Positions 43,833 to 52,691 of a DNA stretch of 64,000 bases are shown here, piece by piece (position 1 is the first letter of the stretch; every line of letters starts with the position of its first letter). Source of the DNA: an uncultured Opitutales bacterium (GTDB lineage Bacteria; Verrucomicrobiota; Verrucomicrobiia; Opitutales; Intestinicryptomonadaceae); the NCBI GenBank assembly GCA_900548275.1, contig URJY01000004.1:1-64000 (forward strand), in the 5' to 3' direction. The notes beneath the pieces were generated by a model that ran no database searches, had not been told where the DNA came from, and saw nothing but the letters and a program-made list of their open reading frames with translations. A program made the translations under genes and the position numbers.

Positions 43833-46478
43833 ATGAGAAAAACATACATTGCATTATTTGTGGCGGCGGGCATTGCGCTTTCCGCCGCTGCGTCCGAAAC
43901 GCAATACAAAGTCGAAAGCTTCAACGGTGCGCCTTTCATAACCGAAAACGGAAAGCCGTTGCGCAACCGCATAGTGTGGGTCGCGGGCGGCTGTTCCGAA
44001 AGCCGAAACCATCCGCTGCTAAAAAAGGCGGATGTCTGGGGGGAAACGGAACTCGAGTTCGAAGCCCCGAACGACATCCCCGCAATCGTGCAGTTGCGGA
44101 TGGGAAAGAGCGCGGGCGAAATCTATTTTTCGAAGTGGGAAGTTTCTGAATCGGAAAGCGGGAAAGTCGTATTCTCGCTCGACACGGCTTCGACAAAGCC
44201 CGACAAAAGCATTGCGCACTGGTGCGTGGGATTCCGCGAAAATCCGCCCGTAAAGCTCGAAAACGTCGACACCGACGACGGCGGGCGCGCGCTCAAACTC
44301 ACGCTCGGCAGCGACAAAAAGCTTGAGGCATTCCACCTGTACAGAAATTCCATTCCCGTCGAAAAAGGCAAAAAATACAAGGTCAAGCTCCGCGCCAAAA
44401 GCGACGCCCCGCGCCCGTTTTCGACATCCGTCTATTATTACAACAACGGCTTCGTCTTCGTGAAGTCCGACACATCCATCGCCGCGTCAACGGTCGGACA
44501 CGCCGCGAAAGCGGGAGTCGATTTCGTGTCGTTCGAAATAAACAGCGTCTGGACAAAGCCGAACGAAGAACCGAACTTCGCTTACATCGACAGCGCGTTC
44601 GGCGTTTTCCTCGAAGCCAACCCCAAGGCAAAACTCATCCCCCGCGTGCGCCTCGACCCCCAAATCAACAAGTGGTGGCGCGACTCGCACCCCGACGATA
44701 TGATGAAAAATTCCGACGGCACAATCAACGAAACCTACATTTCCGTGTCGTCGCCGACCTACCGCAAGGAGGCGGCGGAATCGCTGCGCAAGTTCATCGA
44801 ATACTGCGAAAAGCACTACCCCGACAATATGGCGGGCTACCACCCCGCGGGCGGAAACTCGCGCGAGTGGTTCTACGGCGGCACTTGGCACAAAACCTTC
44901 AGCGGCTACGACGTCAACACGCTCAAGGCGTGGCGCGCGTGGCTGAAAAACAAATACGGTTCGGTCGAAAATCTCGCAAAGGCGTGGAACTGCGGCGCGC
45001 CCGAGTCGTTCGAAAAAATCGGGCTGCCCACACAGGAGGAACGCGAAACGCCCGCATTCGTAATCGACCCGAAAACGCAGTGGAAAATCGCCGACCTCAA
45101 CCTGTTCCTGCAGGACGAAATGGCGGACACCGTCCTCGGGCTTGCAAAGGTCATACGCCAAGCCGCGCCAAACAAACTCTCGATTTTCTTCTTCGGCTAC
45201 GGCTTCGAATTTTCGGGCGTACGCAACAGCCCCGCATTCTCGGGGCACTACGCGCTTTCGAAAATCATAAAGTCGCCCGACATCGACGCCATCTCGGGAC
45301 CGATTTCGTACTTCGACAGAAATTTCGGCGACGGCAAAACAACGATGGGCGCAACCGAATCTATAACCGACGCGGGCAAACTCTGGATTGACGAAGACGA
45401 CACCTCCACATACCTCGCCCCGCGCGACGGACGCGACTACCCCGGAAAATACTCGGGGCTGTACACGCTCGGGGACTCGCGCGAAGTTCTTCGCCGCAAC
45501 CTCGCACAGGAGACAGTGCGCAACAACGGCGTCTGGTGGATGGACCTCTTCGGTCAGGGCTGGTTCGACGACAAAAAGCTTTGGCGCGAAATGAAAAACT
45601 TCGCAAAGCCCGAACGCGACATCATCGCCCACCCCCTCCCCTACCGCCCGCAAATGCGGCTCGTAATGGACGAAACGTCGATGTGTATGATTGCGGCAAG
45701 AGGCGGGGCGGGAATCACCACGCAGAAACTGATGGCGTTGGGAAGAGTCGCGGCGAACCGCTCGGGCGTGCCGTTCGGGCAGTACCTGCTCGCCGACGTT
45801 CTCGCAAAACCCGACGCGGCAAAGCTCAACGCAATGCTCTCGGTCTACGCGCTCGACGCAAAGCAACGCGCAGCCTGCGCCGCCCTGCGCGAAAAATCGG
45901 CAAACATCTGGGCGTGGCTTCCCGCCTACATCGACACCGACAAACGCGAATTCTCGACATCCGCAGTCGAGGAGGCGACGGGCTTCAAGGTCAAGCCCGT
46001 CAACGCAAAACCCGCCGCAATACCCACCGAAGACGGGCTGAAAATCGGGCTGAAAGCGACGTCGGGCGCGGAATACGCAATGCCGCTGCTCTCGCCGATT
46101 CCCGAAAGCGGCGACATAGTGCTTGCGAAATTCGAAAACGGACTGCCTGCAATCGTCCTGCGCAAGAGCGGCAAACACCCGCAGCTTTTCTGCGCCGTGC
46201 CCGAAATCCAGACGGAACTCTACCGCCATATGGCGGAACTTGCGGGCGCGCACGTCTACAACAAACAGGGTACGGTAGTCTACGCAAACGGCGCGTACGT
46301 TTCGGTCGTAGCGGTCGAAGACGGCGAATACGAAATCGACCTCGGACGCGACGGCGCGGTCTACAACGCGCTAAGCGGAAACAAACTCGGCAGCTCGCGG
46401 ACAATCGCCCTAAAAATGAGAAAGGGCGACTGCCGCTTTCTGCGCCTCGGCAAAGGCAACGCCGACTTCGAAAAATAG
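43833..46478 (+). CDS. Secreted glycosidase-like protein (GH42/clan GH-A type), paralogue 2
   Basis: The 881-residue protein has an ordinary Sec signal (MRKTYIALFVAAGIALSAAA) without lipobox. The domain order is the same as in paralogue 1, with long matching stretches such as TMGATESIT then GKLWIDEDDTSTYLAP. Candidate catalytic residues are Glu345 (GGNSREWFYG) and Glu521. The barrel regions share roughly half of their residues by eye. The pair therefore differs in predicted location (soluble versus lipid-anchored) and possibly in linkage specificity. A terminator follows. Confidence 0.75.
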   Translation: MRKTYIALFVAAGIALSAAASETQYKVESFNGAPFITENGKPLRNRIVWVAGGCSESRNHPLLKKADVWGETELEFEAPNDIPAIVQLRMGKSAGEIYFSKWEVSESESGKVVFSLDTASTKPDKSIAHWCVGFRENPPVKLENVDTDDGGRALKLTLGSDKKLEAFHLYRNSIPVEKGKKYKVKLRAKSDAPRPFSTSVYYYNNGFVFVKSDTSIAASTVGHAAKAGVDFVSFEINSVWTKPNEEPNFAYIDSAFGVFLEANPKAKLIPRVRLDPQINKWWRDSHPDDMMKNSDGTINETYISVSSPTYRKEAAESLRKFIEYCEKHYPDNMAGYHPAGGNSREWFYGGTWHKTFSGYDVNTLKAWRAWLKNKYGSVENLAKAWNCGAPESFEKIGLPTQEERETPAFVIDPKTQWKIADLNLFLQDEMADTVLGLAKVIRQAAPNKLSIFFFGYGFEFSGVRNSPAFSGHYALSKIIKSPDIDAISGPISYFDRNFGDGKTTMGATESITDAGKLWIDEDDTSTYLAPRDGRDYPGKYSGLYTLGDSREVLRRNLAQETVRNNGVWWMDLFGQGWFDDKKLWREMKNFAKPERDIIAHPLPYRPQMRLVMDETSMCMIAARGGAGITTQKLMALGRVAANRSGVPFGQYLLADVLAKPDAAKLNAMLSVYALDAKQRAACAALREKSANIWAWLPAYIDTDKREFSTSAVEEATGFKVKPVNAKPAAIPTEDGLKIGLKATSGAEYAMPLLSPIPESGDIVLAKFENGLPAIVLRKSGKHPQLFCAVPEIQTELYRHMAELAGAHVYNKQGTVVYANGAYVSVVAVEDGEYEIDLGRDGAVYNALSGNKLGSSRTIALKMRKGDCRFLRLGKGNADFEK

Positions 46479-46495
46479 GCAAAACAAACCGTTTC

Positions 46496-46531
46496 AAAAC
46501 CGTCGGAATTTTCCCCCCGACGGTTTTTTTG
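46496..46531 (+). terminator. Terminator of the tandem glycosidase operon
   Basis: AAAACCGTCGG and CCGACGGTTTT pair around a 10-nt loop, followed by more T. Confidence 0.87.
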
Positions 46532-46587
46532 TGTCGCAACGCGCAATATTGTTTTTCTGGGGGAAATGTTGTTTTTTGTAATTGACA

Positions 46588-46616
46588 AACGATATTTCAC
46601 CCGCGAAAATATCGTT
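46588..46616 (+). promoter_or_regulatory. Perfect dyad abutting the start codon of the dehydrogenase operon
   Basis: AACGATATTT (46588-46597) and AAATATCGTT (46607-46616) form a perfect 10-bp inverted repeat with a 9-bp spacer. The second arm ends directly before ATG 46617. TTGACA lies at 46582-46587. It could be a repressor operator overlapping the promoter, or an mRNA stem hiding the start. Confidence 0.6.
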
Positions 46617-47150
46617 ATGTACACACGGCGAGAATTTTTGCAGGATGCGGTAATCGCAGCCTCGGGGATGGCACTGAGCGGTTGCGCAAAACAGACGGTC
46701 TTCGACACCGACCAACGGGCGTGTCTGATTGCCCTCGCGGAACAGATTATCCCCGCCGACGACAAGTTCGGCGGCGCAACCGATGCGGGTGTAATAAATT
46801 ATATGGAAACATTCGCGGGTAAATATTATCCCGAAATAATACCGTACTATGCGGAGCAGCTGGCAATGCTTCAAAAGGCGTGTGTCGCCGTTCATTCGAA
46901 AAAATTTCAGGAGCTTGCATTCGACGAACAGACCGCATTTATGAAAAAAATGGAGGTCGGCAAAGTTCCGTCCGCCGAATGGAATGCAGCCGCCCAACGC
47001 AGCTTTTTCAACGAAATTCTGACGCGTTCCATGCAGGGCTTCTACGGCTCGCCGCGCCACGGCGGCAACAAAAACTATATGTCGTACAAAATGCTCGGGC
47101 TTGATATGCCCGTAGTTGTCGGACAAAACCGCTACGGGAGGAGGTCGTAA
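46617..47150 (+). CDS. Gluconate 2-dehydrogenase subunit 3-family Tat lipoprotein
   Basis: The 177-residue protein carries a twin-arginine signal, TRREFLQDAVIAAS, ending in a lipobox-like LSGC (Cys23). It matches the small subunit of gluconate 2-dehydrogenase-type flavoprotein complexes (PF13618): LIALAEQIIPADDKFGGATDAGV and GFYGSPRHGGNKNYMSYKMLG. This subunit carries the flavoprotein through the Tat system and stabilises it. The stop overlaps the GMC start (TAATG), indicating coupled translation. Confidence 0.88.
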   Translation: MYTRREFLQDAVIAASGMALSGCAKQTVFDTDQRACLIALAEQIIPADDKFGGATDAGVINYMETFAGKYYPEIIPYYAEQLAMLQKACVAVHSKKFQELAFDEQTAFMKKMEVGKVPSAEWNAAAQRSFFNEILTRSMQGFYGSPRHGGNKNYMSYKMLGLDMPVVVGQNRYGRRS

Positions 47151-48826
47151 TGGGCGCGGAAATCGTACACGAAAAAACGGACGCGGTTATTGTCGGTGCG
47201 GGCGCGGGCGGCGGCGTTGTCGCAAAACAGCTTGCGGTTCGCGGAATCAAATGCGTGGGGCTCGAACGCGGCGACTGGCCAATCTACGACGAGAACGCAA
47301 ACGACGAACTCGTCAACCAGCGTACCCACGCAATAAAATCGCTTCACGGGCCCGACAGGCGTAAATTCCCGCGCATTGCATACGCAACCGCCGACACCGT
47401 AAAACTGCGCGACATCTGGCACGCCTCGTCACCGTCGATAGCCGCGTGCGTCGGCTCGGGCACGGTCACATACGGCGCGATGGGATGGCGGTTTATGCCG
47501 CAGGACTTCAAGTTGAAAACCCTCTACGGAGACAGGGTAAAAGGTTCGGCTCTCGAAGACTGGCCCATTTCCTACGACGACCTCGAACCGTACTACGAAC
47601 AGGCGGAATACGAAATCGGAGTATCGGGCGATATGAAAGACAACCCGTTTGCGCCGCCCCGAAAAAAGCCCTTCCCCATGCCCGCATTCGAATACAACTG
47701 GGAGGACAAAAACATACTCATCCCCGCGATGAAACGGCTCGGACTGCACCCGTTCCCGATTCCCATGCTCCGCAATTCGGTTCGCTACAACGGGCGCGCC
47801 GCCTGCATACGCAACCACACCTGCTGCGGTTATACCTGCCCGTGCGACGCAAAAAACGGAACGCAAAACACGGTGATACCCGTCGCGCTAAAAACGGGCA
47901 ATTACGAGCTGCGGACAAACTCGGTGGCGTTCGAAGTCGTAATGGACGGCAAACGCGCAACGGGCGTAAAATATTTCGACGCGCAAAAACGCGTCCACTT
48001 CCAACCCGCCGACGCGGTGGTGATAGCGGCTTCGTCGATAGAGACGACGCGCCTGATGTTCCTTTCGAAAAGCAAACTCTTCCCGCACGGCTTGGGCAAC
48101 CAAAACGATATGCTCGGACGCTGCGCCCACAGCCACATCTACTGCGGCGCGACGGGAATTTTCGACGAAGATGTCGAACGCGAAATGGGTCCAGGGGCAA
48201 CCGTCGCATTCTCCGACCTCAACCACAACCCGTCGAAGGCGATTTTCTCGGGCGTGCTCTGCAGCGAATTCTACCAACTTCCGTGGCAAAGGTCGATGAA
48301 CTGGCAGCCCAACCGCCCGAGATGGGGTGCGGAGCACAAGCGTTCGATGCGCGAAAACTACCGAAAATTCCTCCGCCTAATCGGCCCCGTACAGGAAATT
48401 CCGATGTACGAATGCCGAATCGGGATAGAGCCGCGCGTACGCGACTGGTACGGAATGCCCGTCTTCACTTCGCTCGGCGGCAAAAAACATCCGCTTACGC
48501 TCGAACAAACCAAAATGATGACGGAAACCGCCGAAAACGTCCTGCGGGAGGCGGGCGCAAAAACGGCGTGGCGCGTCAACGAAAAGCCGAGTCTGACGGG
48601 CTGCAACGGCGCGGGGCAGCACCAAGCGGGCGCGTGCCGCATGGGCGACGACCCGAAGAAATCGGTCGTAGACCCGTTCTGCAAAGTTTGGGACACCGAA
48701 AACGTCTGGCTCGGCGACGGCTCGGTACACGTCAGCAACGGTGGATTCAACCCCGTCCTGACCATTATGGCTCTGGCGTACAGAACGGGCGAAACGGTTG
48801 CAAAGGAATTCGGAAAGAAGGCGTAA
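47150..48826 (+). CDS. GMC-family FAD oxidoreductase (sugar/gluconate dehydrogenase flavoprotein)
   Basis: The 558-residue protein has the dinucleotide-binding motif VIVGAGAGGGVVAKQLAVRG and no signal of its own, so export probably relies on the preceding Tat subunit. The C-terminal GMC active-site region includes QHQAGACRMGDDP with the catalytic His, and SNGGFNPVLTIMALAYRTGE, typical of gluconate/sorbitol/2-ketogluconate dehydrogenases. The predicted reaction is oxidation of a sugar or sugar acid in the periplasm, with electrons passed to a cytochrome. The substrate is unknown. The cytochrome gene starts 4 bp downstream. Confidence 0.88.
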   Translation: MGAEIVHEKTDAVIVGAGAGGGVVAKQLAVRGIKCVGLERGDWPIYDENANDELVNQRTHAIKSLHGPDRRKFPRIAYATADTVKLRDIWHASSPSIAACVGSGTVTYGAMGWRFMPQDFKLKTLYGDRVKGSALEDWPISYDDLEPYYEQAEYEIGVSGDMKDNPFAPPRKKPFPMPAFEYNWEDKNILIPAMKRLGLHPFPIPMLRNSVRYNGRAACIRNHTCCGYTCPCDAKNGTQNTVIPVALKTGNYELRTNSVAFEVVMDGKRATGVKYFDAQKRVHFQPADAVVIAASSIETTRLMFLSKSKLFPHGLGNQNDMLGRCAHSHIYCGATGIFDEDVEREMGPGATVAFSDLNHNPSKAIFSGVLCSEFYQLPWQRSMNWQPNRPRWGAEHKRSMRENYRKFLRLIGPVQEIPMYECRIGIEPRVRDWYGMPVFTSLGGKKHPLTLEQTKMMTETAENVLREAGAKTAWRVNEKPSLTGCNGAGQHQAGACRMGDDPKKSVVDPFCKVWDTENVWLGDGSVHVSNGGFNPVLTIMALAYRTGETVAKEFGKKA

Positions 48827-48830
48827 AAAT

Positions 48831-49823
48831 ATGAAAAAGAAAATATTTTTATCCTATTTTATCATTTTCTCGCTTCTCGCAGTCGTTGCGGCGGCGGGCG
48901 GCTACACGGCTTGGAACAAGCTCGACCCGCAATACACCTGCGCCCAGTGCCACGAGGTAAAACCGACACACGAACGTTGGGCGAAATCGGCGCACGCCGA
49001 AATTTCCTGCACAGAATGCCACGGAACGGCGATTTCAAACGGAATGCACAGCCTTAGGGAAAAGGTCGGGATGGTCGTTTCGCACTTCTCGAAAAACGTG
49101 CGCAACGCCGACATCAAAATGAACGAAGCCCAACGCCTCGACGTGTCCGCGCGTTGCGTGAACTGCCACCGCTCCGAAGCCGCAGACTGGAAGTCGGGCG
49201 GACACTCCACTACGTACGCAAACATATTCGAAGACAAAATACACAACGCCGCCGAAAAGCCGTATTGGGAATGTCTGCGCTGCCACGGTATGTTCTACGA
49301 CGGCAACATCAACGACCTTATGTCGCTTGACGGAAAGCCCGAAGACTGGAAAATCCGCAATCCCGAGCAGCGCGCCCTGCCCGCCGTGCCGTGCTTGGCG
49401 TGCCACCAAATACACGCCGAAAAAACGCGCCCGAAGAATTTCGCGGACGCCTACAAAACACCGCTCCAGTCGAAGTCAGCTCCGAAAGCCGCGCTTTATA
49501 TGCGGGTTGACAAACTGCACCTGCGCGCCGACTGCCTGACGCCGCTGAAAATGTACCTCGACGAAAAGCCCATTGCCAACAGCCAAGACCCGAACCACGC
49601 GCTTTGCCAGCAGTGCCACTCGCCGAACTGGCGGCACGAAGCTGGCAGCTCCGACGACAGAACGCCCGTCGGGGCACACGCGGGTATGAGTTGTCTGGCG
49701 TGCCACAACCCCCACTCGGGCGAAGCGGCAAGCTCGTGCGCGAAATGCCACGACACCTCCGACAAAAAATTCGCCCCGCAAAAGGGAAAATGTCCGCAAT
49801 TTATAAACAGCAAAAAGAATTAA
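48831..49823 (+). CDS. Membrane-anchored octaheme c-type cytochrome
   Basis: The 330-residue protein has one N-terminal membrane helix (about 5-25) and eight CxxCH heme-binding motifs: CAQCH, CTECH, CVNCH, CLRCH, CLACH, CQQCH, CLACH and CAKCH. The first part resembles NapC/NirT-type quinol-linked cytochromes. Classical gluconate dehydrogenases use a three-heme cytochrome of a different type, so this is an unusual electron acceptor. It could pass electrons to or from the quinone pool, or outward to other cytochromes. It is the last gene of the Tat/GMC operon. Confidence 0.9.
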   Translation: MKKKIFLSYFIIFSLLAVVAAAGGYTAWNKLDPQYTCAQCHEVKPTHERWAKSAHAEISCTECHGTAISNGMHSLREKVGMVVSHFSKNVRNADIKMNEAQRLDVSARCVNCHRSEAADWKSGGHSTTYANIFEDKIHNAAEKPYWECLRCHGMFYDGNINDLMSLDGKPEDWKIRNPEQRALPAVPCLACHQIHAEKTRPKNFADAYKTPLQSKSAPKAALYMRVDKLHLRADCLTPLKMYLDEKPIANSQDPNHALCQQCHSPNWRHEAGSSDDRTPVGAHAGMSCLACHNPHSGEAASSCAKCHDTSDKKFAPQKGKCPQFINSKKN

Positions 49824-49874
49824 ATTCGGATAGATTTTAATTCCGACAAAAAACGCGAACGCCGATGCGGAAAA

Positions 49875-51788
49875 TTATCTTCGCTTGGCGTTTTCCATTG
49901 CCTCGCGCCGCTCCTCAAGCTCCGCCCATCTGTCCATCAGACGCGAATCCTCCGCGTCGAGCTCTTCAATGCGCCTGTTTATGTCGGCAAGCTTGTCGAA
50001 GTTGGCAACCACAAAATTCTGGTCTTCGAGTTTCGCGGCGAGTTCGGCTCGTTCCGCCTCGACCGCCTCGATACGCGCGGGCAGAGTCTCAAGCTCCTCG
50101 CGCTCTTTGTTTGTGAATTTGTCGGTGCGTTTGCGCGGCGGCTCGGGCTGAATCGGCGCAGCCCGCTGCTGCTTCGCCTCGCGGGCGGCGGCTTCCGAAG
50201 ACTTCAGTTTTTCCCATTCGTCGTAGCCGCCGACAAGCTCGCGAATCTCCCCGTTTTCGCCGAAGCAAAATACGCCCGTTACGATGTCGTTGAGAAATGC
50301 GCGGTCGTGCGAGACAAGCAGAACGGTTCCGTTGAAGTCGGCGAGCGCGCTTTCGAGGATGTCGATTGTGGGCATATCGAGGTCGTTCGTGGGCTCGTCG
50401 AGAACGAGCACGTTCGCGGGGGTCGCGAACATTTTTGCGAGCATAAGGCGGTTCTTCTCGCCGCCCGAAAGCGTGCCGATTTCGCTCAAAATCTTGGACG
50501 GCTCGAAGAGGAAATTCTGTAGATAGCCCATCACGTTCTGTTTCGCGCCGTTGACGCTTACGAAATCGGAGCCGCCGCCGACAAAATCGCAGAGCCGCAT
50601 ATTGTCGTCGAGGTCTTTGCGCAGCTGGTCGAAGTAACCGATTTGCAGCGACGTTCCCCGCACCACTTCGCCCGAATCTGGCTTGAGCGAGCCGAGCAGC
50701 AGATTAAGCAGCGTCGTTTTGCCTATGCCGTTGCGCCCGATGATTCCGATTTTGTCGCCGCGGAAAATCGTCGTAGAAAAGTTTTTTACAATCGGAGTGC
50801 CGCCGTACGAAAAGGAAATGTTTTTTACGTCGAGAACCTTCCTGCCGCCCTGCTCGGCTTCCTGAACGCGCAGTGTAAGGTCGCCCGCCGAACCGATGCG
50901 CGCCTTTCTGATTTCGCGCAGCTTCATAAGCTCGCGCACCCTGCCCTCGTTGCGCGTGCGCCGCGCCTTGATTCCTTTGCGCAGCCACGCCTCCTCCTGC
51001 GCGAGCTTTTTGTCGAAGACGGCTTCGTTGCGTTCGCGGGCGGCGAGAAGCTCGTCGCGGCGTCGCATAAATTCGTCGAAGCCGCAGTCGAATGCTATCA
51101 GCTTGCCCCTGTCGACCTCCACGACGCTCGTTGCAAGATTGCGCAAAAACGCGCGGTCGTGCGAGACGAACACGAGGGTCTTGCCGCACGACTTGAGGAA
51201 TTTTTCGAGCCACAAAACGGAGTCTATGTCGAGGTGGTTCGTAGGCTCGTCGAGAAGAAGTATGTCGGGGTTCGACACGAGCCCGCGCCCGAGCAGTGCG
51301 CGGCGTCTCAACCCCGCCGACGCCGACGACATCTCGATGTCGGGCGAAATTTCGAGCCTGTCGACAACCGCGCGGATTTTCGAATCGGCGCCCCACGCGT
51401 CAAGCTCGTCGAGCTTTGCGGAGAGGCTGTCGAACTCGCGGCGTTCGGCGTCTCCGCCGTTTTCGATGGAATGCGAAAGCTCCATATGGCGCGCCAAAAG
51501 CCTGCCCGTTTCGCCGAGCCCGTCGGCGACAACCGCATACGCCGAACCCGAAAGATTCACGGGAACGTCCTGAGGAAGATACGCGGCGGTCGTCGATTTC
51601 ATGCGCTCGACGCGTCCCGCGTCGGGTTCGTTAAGCCCCGCAATCAACTTCAGCAGCGACGTTTTTCCGCAACCGTTGCGCCCGATGAGCGCGATTGAAT
51701 CGCCCGCCTGCACGCTCAAGTCGGCGTCGACAAGAAGCGGCTTCAGACCGTATTTTAACGAAACACTGCAAAGGGAAATCAGACTCAT
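49875..51788 (-). CDS. uup: ABC-F ATPase, Uup-like
   Basis: The 637-residue soluble protein has two ABC domains: Walker A GRNGCGKTSLLK with DEPTNHLD, and GRNGIGKTTLLN with LSGGEKNRLMLA and DEPTNDLD. A C-terminal coiled coil (about 555-637) follows, as in Uup. The first signature is degenerate (SAGLRRR instead of LSGGxRRR). ABC-F proteins act on ribosomes, and Uup also affects DNA structure stability. There are no membrane domains. It follows the thioesterase gene by 50 bp on the same strand. Confidence 0.9.
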   Translation of the reverse strand: MSLISLCSVSLKYGLKPLLVDADLSVQAGDSIALIGRNGCGKTSLLKLIAGLNEPDAGRVERMKSTTAAYLPQDVPVNLSGSAYAVVADGLGETGRLLARHMELSHSIENGGDAERREFDSLSAKLDELDAWGADSKIRAVVDRLEISPDIEMSSASAGLRRRALLGRGLVSNPDILLLDEPTNHLDIDSVLWLEKFLKSCGKTLVFVSHDRAFLRNLATSVVEVDRGKLIAFDCGFDEFMRRRDELLAARERNEAVFDKKLAQEEAWLRKGIKARRTRNEGRVRELMKLREIRKARIGSAGDLTLRVQEAEQGGRKVLDVKNISFSYGGTPIVKNFSTTIFRGDKIGIIGRNGIGKTTLLNLLLGSLKPDSGEVVRGTSLQIGYFDQLRKDLDDNMRLCDFVGGGSDFVSVNGAKQNVMGYLQNFLFEPSKILSEIGTLSGGEKNRLMLAKMFATPANVLVLDEPTNDLDMPTIDILESALADFNGTVLLVSHDRAFLNDIVTGVFCFGENGEIRELVGGYDEWEKLKSSEAAAREAKQQRAAPIQPEPPRKRTDKFTNKEREELETLPARIEAVEAERAELAAKLEDQNFVVANFDKLADINRRIEELDAEDSRLMDRWAELEERREAMENAKRR

Positions 51789-51838
51789 AAAAATACCGCC
51801 GATTTATAGCCGAAGCCGAATCACTGACAACACAAAAA

Positions 51839-52585
51839 TCACCCGCGCCGCACGCGCCAATCGACGAACACTCTGGCGCACTCGCGCGAACCGTCCGCCG
51901 AGCGCACTGACGTTATGCTGCGGTCGCCGTCCAGCTGACAGAACGCCGACACCCGATTGTGCGGAAGAACCTCGTCCAAAAACGAAACGCCAATTCTGTG
52001 CGGCTCGCGCGTCTGCGCAAACTCGGACGGAACGGACTCGACCGCCCAAATCATATAGACGGAATTGTTGACGTGCCCGTTCAGGTCGATGTCGTCGTTG
52101 CGCGCGGAAAAGTCCGACTCCGACGACGGCGCGGCGGCGTCGATTTTCGGGAAAGGCTCGTCGAAGCTCCAAGAATTGGCGGTTTCGGGATGCGGCTGCC
52201 ACGACGCAACGCGTTCCAAGCGCGCAATGCGGCGCGAATTTACGTCGAACAAAATCCATTGCGAACGCGCGGTAAAAAGCGGTTTGCCGTCGGAGTCGGC
52301 GGCTGAAAACTCGCGGTAGGTTGCGACGCGCTCGCGGGACGACGACCACGTCGAAAGGAACACGCGTTCGCCCCAATGCGGTATCCGCGAAATCTCGACG
52401 ACGATTTTCGACAACGCCCACCCCAAACCGAGCGGCTTCAAATCGTCGAAACCGACCCCCATAACACGCGCGTGTTCGGTTGCGATTTCCTGAAGCATCT
52501 GCAAAAGTGCGGGCATCTTAAGACGCCCGAAGCGGTCGGAATCGGAAATGCGCACTTTGTAATCGGCTTTGAAAATACTATCCAT
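51839..52585 (-). CDS. Acyl-ACP thioesterase (FatA/FatB-like)
   Basis: The 248-residue double hot-dog protein (PF01643) has the N-terminal YKVRISDSDRFGRLKMPALLQ and the catalytic motif DIDLNGHVNNSVYMIWAVE with the Asn-His pair. It hydrolyses acyl-ACP to release free fatty acids. In bacteria such enzymes adjust membrane or storage lipid composition. An ATG 15 bp upstream (52600) is a possible alternative start, and neither has a clear ribosome-binding site. Confidence 0.82.
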   Translation of the reverse strand: MDSIFKADYKVRISDSDRFGRLKMPALLQMLQEIATEHARVMGVGFDDLKPLGLGWALSKIVVEISRIPHWGERVFLSTWSSSRERVATYREFSAADSDGKPLFTARSQWILFDVNSRRIARLERVASWQPHPETANSWSFDEPFPKIDAAAPSSESDFSARNDDIDLNGHVNNSVYMIWAVESVPSEFAQTREPHRIGVSFLDEVLPHNRVSAFCQLDGDRSITSVRSADGSRECARVFVDWRVRRG

Positions 52586-52639
52586 AACGATACGCCGCAT
52601 TCAAATATATCGCCGCCGACATTTCAACAATATCCGCGC

Positions 52640-52674
52640 AAAAAAAAAGCCGCACGGAGACTTTCCGTACGGCT
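52640..52674 (-). terminator. Terminator of the moxR-bat operon
   Basis: On the minus strand AGCCGTACGGA and TCCGTGCGGCT pair with one mismatch around a short loop, then a run of nine T. It lies 18 bp after the batE stop. Confidence 0.85.
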
Positions 52675-52691
52675 CGGAGAGCGCAGTCTTT

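Noticed and set aside
44487..46253. 588-codon minus-strand frame over glycosidase paralogue 2
   Set aside because: Antisense artefact; the plus strand has signal peptide, domain order and catalytic motifs.
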